DNA from: Palsa-506 sp963786975
Lineage (GTDB): Bacteria; Actinomycetota; Actinomycetes; Streptosporangiales; Streptosporangiaceae
Assembly (NCBI GenBank): GCA_963786975.1
Contig: CAWBBE010000011.1
Span: 248,001-312,000 of the forward strand
DNA: 64,000 nt
Direction: 5' to 3'
The translations under genes were made by a program, and so were the position numbers. Shown piece after piece: positions 18,306 through 28,170 of the stretch. A model generated the notes under the pieces. It was not told the DNA's origin. It did not search any database and was given only the letters and a program-made list of their open reading frames with translations. How positions within the stretch are numbered: position 1 is the first letter of the stretch; every line of letters starts with the position of its first letter.

Positions 18306-19552
18306 CCGGATGCCTTCCAGCCGAGATGGACCACCGCAACATCATCGCCCAGGCCGCCGAAGCCGCTGGCTGCCGCCTCGGTCCGCTCGATCAGCGCGTC
18401 CACGAACTCGGCGGCCGGCAGCGCGGCCAGGTCGCGCGCCATGGCCAGCAGGCCTTCCTCGCCGAACCGCTCGCTGCCCGGCCCGACCCGCCATTCGAAC
18501 AGCCCGTCGGTGAACAGCACCAGGCCGGCGCCGTCCGCCAGCGGCAGCTCCGCGGCCCGCCAGGCGACGCCGGTAACCAGGCCGAGGGCCGGGCCGCCGG
18601 GGCCCTCGATGAACTCGACTCGGTCCGCCGTGCGGAGCAGCAGCCCGGGGTGCCCGGCCCGCAGGATCCGGACCGAGCGGCGCTCCGGCGGGAACGTGAG
18701 CAGGGTGAGCGTGGCGAACAGGTTCTCGCTTTCCCGCTCGGCGACGAGCATCTGGTCAAGCAGCCCGATCATCGGCGGCCCGGTCGCGCCGGCCAGCACC
18801 AGCGACCGCCAGGCGACCCGCAGGCAGACGCCGATCGCCGCGGCGGCCGCGCCGTGCCCGGAAACGTCGCCGATCACCGCGTGCACGGTCCCGTCCGGGG
18901 TCTCCGCCACGTCATAGAAATCGCCGCCGAGCAGTGCCTGCGCCCGGCCGGGCCGGTACCGGGCCGCCACCTCGAAGTCGGCAGTGCGGACCAGCGGGGT
19001 CGGCAGCAGGCCTCGCTCCAGCCGGGCGTTCTCCTCCGCTCGCAGCGCGCTGAGCTGCAGGGCAGCCGAGGCCCGCTCGGCGTGCTTGCGCTGCACGGCG
19101 TACCGGATGGCGCGGCTGAAGACGTCCGGTGCCGACTGCCCCTTGATCAGGTAGTCCTGGGCGCCGGCCGCGACCGCGGCGAGCCCGGCGCTCTCCTCGG
19201 CCAGCCCGGTGAGCACCACCACCGGCGCACCCGGCGCGGCGGCCAGCATCTGGGTGACCGCCTCCAGCCCGCGGGCGTCGGGCAGGTGCAGGTCAAGCAG
19301 CACGCAGCCGCGCGGCCCGCCGCGCTTGAGCTGCTCTTTCGCCTCCGTCAGCGTGTGCGCCCAGGAAAGCGTCGCCCGCAGGCCGCTGTCCGCGAGCAGT
19401 TCCTCCACCAGCACCGCGTCCGCCGGGTCATCCTCGACCAGCAGCAGCGTCTCCGGATCCCCTGGCCGCGCCGGGTGCTGCGGGTCCGGCGTGCCGTTAA
19501 CGACCGGCTCCGCCGGCCCGCCCAGCAGCGGAAGGCTGGTGCGGGGCGTCAC
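18302..19552 (-). CDS. Response regulator-SpoIIE (PP2C-type) phosphatase
   Basis: 416 residues from the GTG at 19552, which has AGGAGG four nt upstream; the longer frame to 19585 lacks a site. Residues about 35-155 are a receiver domain (LLLVEDDPADAVLVEEL, acceptor in CVLLDLHLPDARG, VVVLTGLAEES, YLIKGQSAPD), then a short coiled linker, then a SpoIIE/PP2C domain (LLGGDFYDVAETPDG, VIGDVSGHGAAAAA, FATLTLL, LVLFTDGLFEWR) with the expected metal-binding Asp residues. Proteins like this dephosphorylate anti-sigma-factor antagonists, so the operon probably feeds a partner-switching sigma regulator elsewhere in the genome. First gene of a three-gene ATGA-coupled operon. Confidence 0.9.
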   Translation of the reverse strand: MTPRTSLPLLGGPAEPVVNGTPDPQHPARPGDPETLLLVEDDPADAVLVEELLADSGLRATLSWAHTLTEAKEQLKRGGPRGCVLLDLHLPDARGLEAVTQMLAAAPGAPVVVLTGLAEESAGLAAVAAGAQDYLIKGQSAPDVFSRAIRYAVQRKHAERASAALQLSALRAEENARLERGLLPTPLVRTADFEVAARYRPGRAQALLGGDFYDVAETPDGTVHAVIGDVSGHGAAAAAIGVCLRVAWRSLVLAGATGPPMIGLLDQMLVAERESENLFATLTLLTFPPERRSVRILRAGHPGLLLRTADRVEFIEGPGGPALGLVTGVAWRAAELPLADGAGLVLFTDGLFEWRVGPGSERFGEEGLLAMARDLAALPAAEFVDALIERTEAAASGFGGLGDDVAVVHLGWKASG

Positions 19553-19691
19553 GGTACCTCCTGGGCTGCTGCCGTGCCGCGGCAACGGGGTCTGCCGCGC
19601 GACACGCAGTAATGACCACGGTCACCTGGATTATTCTCTCCTGACGGCGTTCTTCGGGAAAGAATGCCCGCTGGCTCGCCGGGCCCGGGTT

Positions 19692-20672
19692 TCAGTACGC
19701 GACCAGTTGCCTGGCCACGGCGGTGACGGACGCGTCCGTCGGGATCACCAGCCGCTCAAGCGCGTCCGCAAACGGCAGCGGCACGCACGCGGCGGCGACC
19801 CGGCGGACCGGGGCGTCCAGCAGCTCGAACCCCTCGTCGGCGACGATCGAGGCCACCGTACCGCCCCAGCCGCCCTGGTATGGGTTCTCCTCCACGATGA
19901 CGAGCCGGGACGTCCGGCCGACCGACTCAAGCACGGTGGCCATGTCGAGCGGCACCAGGCAGCGCAGGTCGATCACCTCAGCCGAGATCCCGTCGGCGGC
20001 GAGCTGGCCGGCCGCGGCCAGCGCCATCGGCACCGTCGCCGCCAGCGCGACCAGGGTGACGTCGGTGCCGGTCCTGGCCACGGCGGCCCGGCCGAGCTCC
20101 ACCAGGTGATCGTCCGGCGCGGCCGGCCCCTTGCTCGCGAACAGGCCCTTGTGCTCGAAGAACACCACCGGGTCGTCGCTGCGGATCGCGGCGGCCAGCA
20201 TGCCGGTCACGTCGGCCGGGTTCGACGGGGCGGCGATCTTGAGCCCGGGGATCGTCAGCGCCCAGTTCTCCACCGCCTGGGAGTGCTGGGCGCCGAAGCC
20301 GAGCCCGCCGCCGTTCGCGGTCCGCACCACCAGCGGGACCGTGACCTGCCCGCCGGTCATGTACCGCATCTTCGGTATCTCGTTGGCCAGGTAGTCCCAG
20401 CAGCAGGCGAAGAAGTCGGAGAACATGATCTCGGCGACCGGGCGCATGCCGGTCATCGCGGCGCCCATCGCCACGCCCAGGATGGCCTGCTCGGAGATCG
20501 GGGTGTCCCACACCCGCTCCCGGCCGAACTCGGCGAACAGCCCGGCCGTGGTCTTGAACACGCCGCCGGCCGCGCCGATGTCCTCGCCCAGGCATACCAC
20601 CGAGGGATCCCGGCGCAGTTCCCTGGCGATCCCCTCGGCCACGGCCTCCCGGTAGCTCGTCACGTCCGCCAT
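19692..20672 (-). CDS. 2-oxoacid / acetoin dehydrogenase E1 component, beta subunit
   Basis: 326 residues from ATG 20672 (GGAGG six nt upstream). It shows the transketolase pyrimidine-binding fold with CLGEDIGAAGGVFKTTAGL, WDTPISEQAILGVAMGAAM, RPVAEIMFSDFF, and the C-terminal domain LIVVEENPYQGGWG-like motif (LVIVEENPYQGGW). Spacing and length suit the beta chain of pyruvate, acetoin or branched-chain dehydrogenase E1; the sequence FGAQHSQ is typical. It overlaps the alpha-subunit gene by 13 bp. No E2 or E3 gene lies nearby, so it must borrow them or act with a distant set. Confidence 0.9.
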   Translation of the reverse strand: MADVTSYREAVAEGIARELRRDPSVVCLGEDIGAAGGVFKTTAGLFAEFGRERVWDTPISEQAILGVAMGAAMTGMRPVAEIMFSDFFACCWDYLANEIPKMRYMTGGQVTVPLVVRTANGGGLGFGAQHSQAVENWALTIPGLKIAAPSNPADVTGMLAAAIRSDDPVVFFEHKGLFASKGPAAPDDHLVELGRAAVARTGTDVTLVALAATVPMALAAAGQLAADGISAEVIDLRCLVPLDMATVLESVGRTSRLVIVEENPYQGGWGGTVASIVADEGFELLDAPVRRVAAACVPLPFADALERLVIPTDASVTAVARQLVAY

Positions 20673-21667
20673 GCCGAGCCTCCGTCTGCCCATACGTCGG
20701 TAAGCGCGTCGTCCGGATCGGGCCCGGGCGCCGCCTTGGCCGCGGCCACCGCATCGGCCACGGTTTCCGCGGCCCGCTCGTCGGCCATCGCGACCGACTC
20801 GGCCGGCACCCCGGCCGCCTGCAGCCGGGCCCTGGCCAGCTCCAGCGGATCCCGGCGCAGCCAGTCCTCAACCTCGGCGGCCGGCCGGTAGGTGCCCGGG
20901 TCGGTGCGGCTGTGCCCGAAATGCCGGTAGGTCAGCGCCTCGATCACGGTCGGCCCGCCGCCGGACCTGGCCCGGCCGGCCGCCGCCGCGACCGCGTCCT
21001 TCACCAGCACCACGTCGTTGCCGTCGATGATGTCCGCCGGGATCCCGTAGGCCGGCGCCCGGCCGGCCGCCGGGTTGGCCACCGCGGTCACCTCGCCGAT
21101 CGGGGTGTACTCCATGTAGAGGTTGTTCTCGCAGACGAACAGCACCGGCAGCGCCCACACCGCGGCCAGGTTGAGCGCCTCGTGGAACGCCCCGATGTTG
21201 GTGGCCCCGTCGCCGAAGAACGCGACCGCGACCTGGCCGGATCCGCGCAGCCGGGCCGACCAGGCCGCTCCGGCCGCCATCGGCAGGTGCGCGCCGACGA
21301 TCGCGTACGACCCGAGCATCCCGGCCGACGCCTTGGTCAGGTGCATCGAGCCGCCCTTGGCCTTGCACAGGCCGGTGCCCTTGCTCATCAGCTCGGCCAG
21401 GCACTCGGCCGGCGTCGCGCCGCGGGCCATCGCATGATGATGACCGCGGTAGGTGGCGAACACGTAATCGTCCGGCCGCAGCGCGGCGCTCGCGCCGACC
21501 GCGACGGCCTCGTGACCGGCCGCCAGGTGCGTGGTGCCCTTCACCAGCCCGGCCAGGAACAGGTCGTGCGCCGCCTTCTCGGTCCGGCGGATGACTGCCA
21601 TCTGCTCGTAGAGGCTGAGCAGTTCGTCCGCGCCGATGACGCTGGCGTCGGCGTCGGTCGCGGTCAC
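20660..21667 (-). CDS. 2-oxoacid / acetoin dehydrogenase E1 component, alpha subunit
   Basis: 335 residues from GTG 21667. The thiamine-diphosphate motif runs from GDGATNIGAFHEALNLAAVW to FVCENN. Other landmarks are THLAAGHEAVAVG, YRGHHHAMARG, KGGSMHLTK (the phosphorylation-loop region) and TYRHFGHSRTDPGTYR. The overall look is closest to the acetoin dehydrogenase / pyruvate dehydrogenase E1 alpha branch. No strong ribosome site precedes the GTG. First gene of the two-gene E1 operon; it is divergent from the AAA gene with about 180 bp between. Confidence 0.9.
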   Translation of the reverse strand: MTATDADASVIGADELLSLYEQMAVIRRTEKAAHDLFLAGLVKGTTHLAAGHEAVAVGASAALRPDDYVFATYRGHHHAMARGATPAECLAELMSKGTGLCKAKGGSMHLTKASAGMLGSYAIVGAHLPMAAGAAWSARLRGSGQVAVAFFGDGATNIGAFHEALNLAAVWALPVLFVCENNLYMEYTPIGEVTAVANPAAGRAPAYGIPADIIDGNDVVLVKDAVAAAAGRARSGGGPTVIEALTYRHFGHSRTDPGTYRPAAEVEDWLRRDPLELARARLQAAGVPAESVAMADERAAETVADAVAAAKAAPGPDPDDALTDVWADGGSAWRT

Positions 21668-21848
21668 CGGGCACCGTCCGCGGCTGGCCGGCGGCTTCCG
21701 GCGAGTTCGTCATCGCAGCTACCTCGTTCCGCAAACGGTTGTTGCCCGCCACTTTAGCTAATCGCCAGTCCGGAAAATTGCCCACAAGCATTTGAAACGG
21801 ATCCCCTGGCGCCAATCCCGGCGGCAGGCCGGCGAATACTGTGCACAG

Positions 21849-23623
21849 ATGGCCCTGATCGGACGACGCCGCGAGCTGGCCGGGGTGCAGCGGCTGCTGG
21901 ACGGCGCCGCGGCCGGGTCGGGCGAGGTGCTCGTGCTGGCCGGTCCGGCCGGCTCGGGCCGGACGGCGCTGGCGGACGCGGCCGCCGGGTCCGCCCGGCA
22001 GCGCGGATTTGACGTGCACCGGGCGGCTGTGGTCGCCGGGCGTCCCGGACGGTCCGCCGCAGCGATGATCCGGGCGTGCTCGCCGAGGTGCTCGATGCCC
22101 GGCTGCACGCGCTGTGGGATCCGGCCGGCGCCGCGGACCGGCTGGCCGCCGCCGCGGAGATAGTGGAACTCGCCCGTGCCTCGGCTGACCTGGCGCTGGA
22201 GCGGCGCGGGCTGTTCTGGCGCTTCGTGGCACTGATGGAACTCGGCCGGGTCAGCGAGGCCGAATCGGCGCTGGCCGCGTTCGAGCGCGAGGCCCGTGCC
22301 GCCGGCGACGCGGCCGGCCTGATGATGGCGACGGCCAGGCACGCCATGCTGGCCACCGTGCGCGGCCGGTTCGCGGACGCGGATGCGCTCATCGGGCAGG
22401 TCGCCGAGCAGGGACGGCAGGCCGCGCTGGCCGACACTGACCGGCTCGTCGGCACGCTGCGCGGCGCGGTCGCGATGACCCGCGGCGATCCGTCCGGGCT
22501 GGAGCCTGCGGTGGCTGAGCTGCGCGCGTTCACCCGCCGCGTTCCCGGCCACTTCCATGACGCGACGGCCGCCCGGATCCTGCTCGCGGTCGGGCAGACG
22601 GCCGCGGCGGACCTGGAGCTGCAGCGTGCCCTGCCCCTGGTGCTGGCCGGCTCGGGGCCGCGCTGGCTCGGGGCGGCCGCCGACCTCGCGGCGGTGGCGG
22701 CCGGCACCGGGAACGCCGAGGCGGCGGCCAGCCTGTACGACGCGCTGGCGGGTTACCGAGGCCGGCTCGTCGTGTGGGCCGGGGCGAACTCGGTGACCGG
22801 GCCGGTCAGCCACTATCTCGGCGTGCTGGCGGCGCAGCTTGGCCGGCTCGACCAGGCAGCCGGGCACCTTGGCGATGCCGCGGCGATGCTGCGGGCGGCC
22901 GGCGCGTTGCCGCTGCTGGCCTGGACTCAGGCGGCGCTGGCCGACGTGCTCACCCGCCGCGGCCGGCACGGCGACGCGGAGGCTGCCGCCGGTCATCGCC
23001 GTGCCGCTGGCGCCATCGCGCACCAGCTGGGCATGCCAGGAGTCCGCACCTGGCTCGCGCGCACGGCCCCGGCAGCCCCGGCGGACGAGTGGACGCTGCA
23101 CCGGGACGGCGCTGACTGGCTGCTCGCGGCGGGCACTGAGCGAGCCCGGCTGCGGGACAGCCGCGGACTGCACTACCTCCGTGCGCTGCTCGCCGCGCCC
23201 GGCACCGAGATTGCCGCGCTGGACCTGGCGGCGGGCGGGGCCGGCCTGCGCGCCGTCGCGGCGGTGCCGGTGCTCGACGATGCCGCCAGGGCCGCCTACC
23301 GGCGGCGGCTGGCCGGGCTGGCCGCCGAGCTCGACGACGCCGACCAGGCTGGCGACGCGGCGCGGGCCGGCCGCGCGGAAGGCGAGCGGCAGGCGGTGCT
23401 GGCCGAGCTGAGCCGCGCCGCCGGCCTCGGCGGCTGGGGCCGCCGGGTTTCCGCTGAGGACGAGCGGGCCAGGGTCAACGTGACGCGCACGCTGCGCGCC
23501 GCGCTCGACCGCATCGCCGCCGCCGCCCCGGCCGCGGGCGCTCACCTGGCCGCCTCGGTCCGCACCGGGCGCGCCTGCCGTTACCAGCCCGCTCCCGGCG
23601 GCCCGGCCCGCTGGCGGGTCTGA
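21849..23623 (+). pseudogene. AAA/TPR regulator-like gene with internal deletion
   Basis: The N-terminal 75 or so residues from ATG 21849 are the start of an AAA-type ATPase (ALIGRRRELAGVQRLLDG, Walker A GPAGSGRTAL). At about 22055 the protein jumps, with a frame change, into what is normally the C-terminal half of such regulators: a tetratricopeptide-like helical array (ARLHALWDPAGAADRL, AELRAFTRRVPGHFHD) and the terminal domain with LRDSRGLHYLRALLAAPGTE. The middle, which would hold Walker B and the sensor region, is absent. The downstream frame, open from 22076 to 23623 (515 residues), is intact and could still be translated. Probably a remnant; a mis-assembly is the alternative. Confidence 0.65.
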
Positions 23624-23688
23624 GCGAACGAATCGTTCGCCGCCGGTTTACGCCTCCAGGGTGACGACCAACCACAGGAGGAAAGCAA

Positions 23689-24510
23689 ATGCATGCCACC
23701 GAGACCCACGTGCCGGCCGCCAGCCAGACAGGCGCCCTCGCCTTCGACGACTGGGGGATTAGTGATGACCGGCCCCCGCTGGTCCTGCTGCACGGCCTGA
23801 CGTTCAGCCGGGCCATCTGGCGGCCCGTCGTGGCCGAGCTGCAGCGCGTCGACCCAGCACGCCGGGTGCTGTCGATTGACCTGCCCGGGCACGGGGAGTC
23901 GCCCGCGCAGCCGTGCTATGACCTGGATGCCGCGCCGGCCCAGCTGCGGCGGGCGATCGAGGACGCCGGGCTGGCCGCGCCGGTGCTCGTCGGCCACTCG
24001 GCCGGGGCTATCGCGGCTACGATCTACGCCGCCCGGTATCCGGCCAGCGGCGTGATCAGCGTCGACCAGCCGCTGCTGGTCGGGGAGTTCGCCGGCCTGG
24101 TCAGATCGCTGGCCGGCCTGCTGCACGGGCCGGAGTTCCCGGCCGTGTGGCAGCTGTTCTACGACAGCTTCCGCACCGAGCTGCTCCCGCCCGGGGCCCG
24201 CGAGCTGGTGCGGTCCACCTGCCGCCCCGATCAGCAGGTCGTCCTCGGCTACTGGCAGCAGCTCATCGACCGGCCTGCGGCGGACCTCGCGGCCCTGATT
24301 CAGGATGCGGTCGCGGCCCTGCGGGCAGCCGGGACGCCTTACCGGTACATCGCGGGCGACGAGCCGCCGCCCGGTTACCGGGAGTGGCTCGGCCAGCACC
24401 TGCCGGCTGCCACGATCGAGGTCTGGCCGGGCGGGCATTTCCCGCACCTGGCCAGGCTCCCCGAGTTCGCCGCAGAACTGGCCGCGACGGGCAGCTGGAC
24501 GGCGCGGTAG
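23689..24510 (+). CDS. Alpha/beta hydrolase
   Basis: 273 residues with a textbook leader (AGGAGG eight nt before ATG 23689). Landmarks: VLLHGLTFSR (oxyanion loop), LSIDLPGHGES, nucleophile elbow VGHSAGA, acid residue in YIAGDEPPPG, and catalytic His in WPGGHFPHLARLPEF. It is a soluble single-domain esterase/haloperoxidase-like enzyme; the substrate cannot be told. It is 66 bp after the degenerate AAA gene and may have its own promoter. Confidence 0.88.
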   Translation: MHATETHVPAASQTGALAFDDWGISDDRPPLVLLHGLTFSRAIWRPVVAELQRVDPARRVLSIDLPGHGESPAQPCYDLDAAPAQLRRAIEDAGLAAPVLVGHSAGAIAATIYAARYPASGVISVDQPLLVGEFAGLVRSLAGLLHGPEFPAVWQLFYDSFRTELLPPGARELVRSTCRPDQQVVLGYWQQLIDRPAADLAALIQDAVAALRAAGTPYRYIAGDEPPPGYREWLGQHLPAATIEVWPGGHFPHLARLPEFAAELAATGSWTAR

Positions 24511-24579
24511 CCCAGGTCGACGTCGGACTTGCTCGACACCGCGCCGCGGCAGGTGGCGGTTCCGGCCAGGTTCGGCCGG

Positions 24580-24864
24580 CTATGGCTCGACTAGCACCAT
24601 TTTCGCGTTCGCCGCTTCCTGCCGGACCGCCATCGCCGCCTTGTACTCGGGCGAGTGGTACCAGCGCCGGGCGGCCTCCCCGTCATCGAATTCGACCATG
24701 ACGAACCGGTTCGTCGGCCAGTCTCCCTCAAGGACTTCCACCCTGCCGCCGCGGATGACGTAGCGACCGCCGTACTGGTCGATAGTCGCCGCCGCCAGCG
24801 CCCGGTAGTCCTCGTACCGCGCCGGGTCAGTCACGCTGATGTCTACCAGGATGTAGGCCGTCAT
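24580..24864 (-). CDS. DUF1330 family protein
   Basis: 94 residues starting MTAYILVDISVTDPARYEDYR at ATG 24864, with GGRYVIRGGRVEVLEGDW and RFVMVEFDDGEAARRWYHSPEY, the standard DUF1330 ferredoxin-like (dimeric alpha/beta barrel) pattern. The function of the family is unknown. It is divergent from the CorA gene, with only 33 bp between starts. Confidence 0.9.
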   Translation of the reverse strand: MTAYILVDISVTDPARYEDYRALAAATIDQYGGRYVIRGGRVEVLEGDWPTNRFVMVEFDDGEAARRWYHSPEYKAAMAVRQEAANAKMVLVEP

Positions 24865-24897
24865 GCGTACAGTGTGCGCCATCGAGTCAGGAGACAA

Positions 24898-25992
24898 ATG
24901 ACCGCGTCGCATCCGGGTATCCCAGCTGCCGGCGGCGGTGACGGGCTGTCGGCCTTTGGCGACAAAGACGCCCGCCAGTCGGCCGCTGCCGCGCTCTGTG
25001 AACTCACCCCGACCAAGTGCCAGGCCCGCACCAGGCTCTACCGGAACGGGGTGCTGGAGCTCGAGGGCTTCCCGGTGGACAACATCAGCGATTACCTGGG
25101 CGACGACTCGGCGGTGATCTGGCTGGATCTCAGCGACCCGGACCGCGATGACCTGGAGGTGCTGAGCGCCGAGTTCGGGCTGCACCCGGTGGCCATCGAG
25201 GATGCGGTGGTCGAGCACGAGCGCGCGAAGCTGGACCGTTACAACGGTTACCTGTTCCTCGCGGCCTACGGGGTCGTCCTGGACAGCGCCAGCGGCGAGC
25301 TGGCCACCAGCGAACTTGCCGCGTTCATCACCAGGCGCGCCCTGATCACCATCCGCAAGGACGAAGGACTCGACATCGGCGCCGTGATCTCCTACTGGGA
25401 TGCGAGCCCCGACCTGGCCAAGTACGGCGTCGGCTACCTGCTGCACGGGCTGCTAGACCACATCGTGGACGGCCATTTTGCCGCCGTGCGGGGTCTCGAC
25501 GACGCGATCGAGGCGCTGGAGGACCAGCTCTTCTCCGATGATTCCCAGGATCGCGACGTGCAGCGGCGCAGCTTCCAGCTGCGCAAGAGCCTGGTCATGC
25601 TGCGCCGGGTGGTGCTGCCCATGCGCGAGGTCGTCAATGCCCTGATGCGCCGCGACCTGCATCTGCTCACCGACCCGATGCAGCCGTACTACCAGGACGT
25701 CTACGACCACGTGCTGCGCGCGACCGAATGGACGGAGAGCCTGCGGGACCTGGTCACGACGATTCTGGAGACGAACCTGACGATCCAGGGCAACCGGATG
25801 AACGTCATCACCAAGAAGGTGACCAGCTGGGCGGCAATCGTCGCGGTGCCCACGTTCGTGACGGGCTTCTACGGGATGAACGTGCCCTACCCGGGCTTCA
25901 GCAGGCTGGCCGGCTTCGTCACTTCCGTCGCGGTCATGGCCGTCGCCGCGTGCGTGCTTTACGTCATCTTCAAGCGCAAGGACTGGCTGTAG
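24898..25992 (+). CDS. CorA-like magnesium/divalent cation transporter
   Basis: 364 residues from ATG 24898 (AGGAGA upstream). A long cytosolic funnel domain (IWLDLSDPDRDDLEVL, HPVAIEDAVVEHERAKLDRY, then the long stalk helix with ALEDQLF and RRSFQLRKSLVMLRRVVLPMREVV) is followed by two C-terminal membrane helices with the YGMNVPYPG signature between them. The GMN motif and the basic C-terminus FKRKDWL are diagnostic of the CorA/Mrs2 superfamily. It should form a homopentameric channel. Confidence 0.93.
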   Translation: MTASHPGIPAAGGGDGLSAFGDKDARQSAAAALCELTPTKCQARTRLYRNGVLELEGFPVDNISDYLGDDSAVIWLDLSDPDRDDLEVLSAEFGLHPVAIEDAVVEHERAKLDRYNGYLFLAAYGVVLDSASGELATSELAAFITRRALITIRKDEGLDIGAVISYWDASPDLAKYGVGYLLHGLLDHIVDGHFAAVRGLDDAIEALEDQLFSDDSQDRDVQRRSFQLRKSLVMLRRVVLPMREVVNALMRRDLHLLTDPMQPYYQDVYDHVLRATEWTESLRDLVTTILETNLTIQGNRMNVITKKVTSWAAIVAVPTFVTGFYGMNVPYPGFSRLAGFVTSVAVMAVAACVLYVIFKRKDWL

Positions 25993-26014
25993 TAGCGACC
26001 GGCGGCAGCCGCGG

Positions 26015-28170
26015 TTACCCGCCTGGCCCGGCGATCTCGCTCGGGGCGGCGAACTCAATCCGGACCACGGTCCCGCCATGGGCGGGCACCACCGTGACGG
26101 AGGTGGCCCGGTACTCGGCCCGCTGGGCGTGCAGGAAGTCGATGAGCCAGCGCTGGTAGGCAGCTGCGCCGAGACCGGCCGCAGGGTCCGCGTCGGCCAG
26201 ATCGGCGGAACGGAACGGGATCACCGCCCCGGCACCCGGGTTGGCGTCGCCGAAGTCGACGATCCGCACCGGGTGTTTCGCGGCCAGCGCCGCGAGCGTA
26301 GCCAGCAGCCGCTCGTCGACGTGGCCGCCCGCCAGCGCGGCCCTGGCCTGGGCGGATGCGGCGATGCGCTTGTTGCCCACCATCTGGATGCCCTGCTGCC
26401 GGGCGGCCTGCGCGGCCGGGCCGACCCGGCGGCGGAAGGCGGCGGCCCCTTCTGGCGGGATCGTGCGGATCTGGATCGCGGCCTGCCCGGCGCCGAAGCG
26501 CGCGATCACCTGCGGCGCGTACACATTCGCCAGCAGCGTGCCGAACTGGTTCCGCAGCGCGGCCGTGGCCACCACGAGTTCGGCCCCGAGCGGATCTGAC
26601 CTCGACTGCAGGATCGGCACCAGGTCGGCGGCCGGGAAGCCGCGCGAGTGCAGCGTGGCGCACATCACCGGATCGCAGGCCACCGTGACGTCCCGGTTGA
26701 CCTGACGCGCGACCCACGTGGCGGCCTGGCCGCGGACCGCGACCGCCGAGGTGACCGCGTCCGCTCCGGTACCGCCGGCTGGGCCGGGCCGCTGGCCGGC
26801 CGACCCCGAGCTGCCGGGACCGGATCCGAGAACCGCCGGCACGCCCGCCGCCGCCAGGATCGCCACGGCGATGAGCAGGGCGACGATGCGCCGGCGCCGC
26901 CTGGCGGGTGCGGCAGCGGGGCCTGACCGCCGCTGCGCCCAGAGCCGTGCGGTGTTCGCCAGCACCGCCCCCCAGGACGGCTCGGCGGGCTTACTGATGC
27001 TGGCCGGGGGCTCTGGAGCCGGGGCGAGATGCGACCGCTCGCGCCGGGCCGGTGTTGCGGCCGCTTGGAGGCGTGGGCCGGTGGTGCCGGTGGTGCCGGG
27101 CGGGGTCGCGGCGGCTTTGAGACGTGGGCCGGTGGTGCCGGGCGGGGTCGCGGCGGCTTTGAGGCGTGGGCCGGTGGTGCCGGGCGCGGTTGCCGCGGCA
27201 CTGGGCGTTGCGCCGGTGACCTTCGGCGGGGGCTCAAAGGCGCCGCGGCGCGGGCCGTCTGGCTCGGAGGGTGAGGGTGCGGTGCGGAGCCTGCGTATTA
27301 GCGGAGACGCGCCGCGGTCCTTGGGGCTGGCATCGGGGACTGCACTGGGCCTGCGGGACTGCTTCGCTGCTCCGGCAGCGGCCGTGCTGCCGGCGCCTGT
27401 GCTGCTGGCAGCCGTGCTGCCGGCGGCGGGGCTGCCGGCGGCCGGGCTGCTGGTGGCGGTGCTGCTGGTGGCGGGGCTGCCGGCGGCCGGGCTGCTGGTG
27501 GCGGTGCTGCTGGTGGCGGTGCTGCTGGTGGCGGGCTGCTGGTGGCGGTGCTGCCGGTGGCGGTGCTGCTGGTGGCTGTGCTGCCGGTGGCTGTGCTGCT
27601 GGTGGCGGTGCGGCCGGCGGCCGGGCTCGCGGCGACGCCGCCTGCCGGGTTCCGGCGGACCGGCTCAAAGGCGCCGCGGCTCTGCGCGCCGGGGTCGGCA
27701 ACGGCCCGGGGCAGCCGGACGGGCTGGCCGGGACCGCGGAAGCCGCGTGCGGGAATGCCTCGTGACCCGGCGGCGTCCTGCGGTACCCGCCTGGGCAACG
27801 GCCCAGATCTGGAACCTTGTCCCTGATCGGTGCCCGCTCGCTGGCCTGCCCCGTTCCCTCGGCCTGCCCCATTCGCGCGGCCTGCTCCGTTCGCGCGGCC
27901 TGCTCCGTTCGCTCGGCTTGCCCTGGTTCCTTGGCCAACCCCCGGCATCGACCCGGCCGTGGTGTTGCTCCCGTTACCGGAGACTGGCGTGAAGGCATTC
28001 CATGAACTGGTGGAGGGGCCTGATCCCCAGGAGCTCGGCGGGGCCGCTGATCCGGAGTCGCCGGGACTGCCGGAATCAGGGCTGGTGGAGCCAGATCGCC
28101 GACGCGCAGCCCGGAGCCTGTCGCCCAGCACAGACGGGCGCGACGGCAGATCCCGTCTCTCCTCAGTCAT
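26015..28170 (-). CDS. Membrane-anchored protein with long repetitive tail, one frameshift
   Basis: Best read as one protein of about 718 residues. It starts at ATG 28170 (TEERRDLPSRPSVLGDRLR), runs through about 400 residues of low-complexity cytosolic sequence, one membrane helix (IVALLIAVAILAAAGVPAVLG after RRRRR) and an extracytoplasmic domain of about 230 residues (VACDPVMCATLHSRGF, NQFGTLLANVYAPQVIARF, ERLLATLAALAAKHPVRIVDFGD). A repeat unit near 27533-27540 is one base short. Correcting it keeps the TATSS-type repeats in register and joins GSTAASSTGAGST to the GPRLKAAATPPGTT repeats and on to EPSWGAVLANTARLW. The extracellular domain is found in actinomycetes without a known role. Confidence 0.65.
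27068..27205. repeat. 42-bp tandem repeats coding GPRLKAAATPPGTT
   Basis: About three units of a 42-bp repeat (GGGCCGGTGGTGCCGGGCGG core on the plus strand) inside the membrane-anchored protein gene; one unit carries an extra 9 bp. Being a multiple of three, they keep the frame. Confidence 0.7.
27395..27625. repeat. 15-bp tandem repeats (TATSS/PAAGS coding)
   Basis: Many imperfect copies of a 15-bp unit resembling GGTGGCGGTGCTGCT. One copy near 27533-27540 is a base short, causing the frame change in the surrounding gene. Slippage-prone in vivo and error-prone in assembly. Confidence 0.7.
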
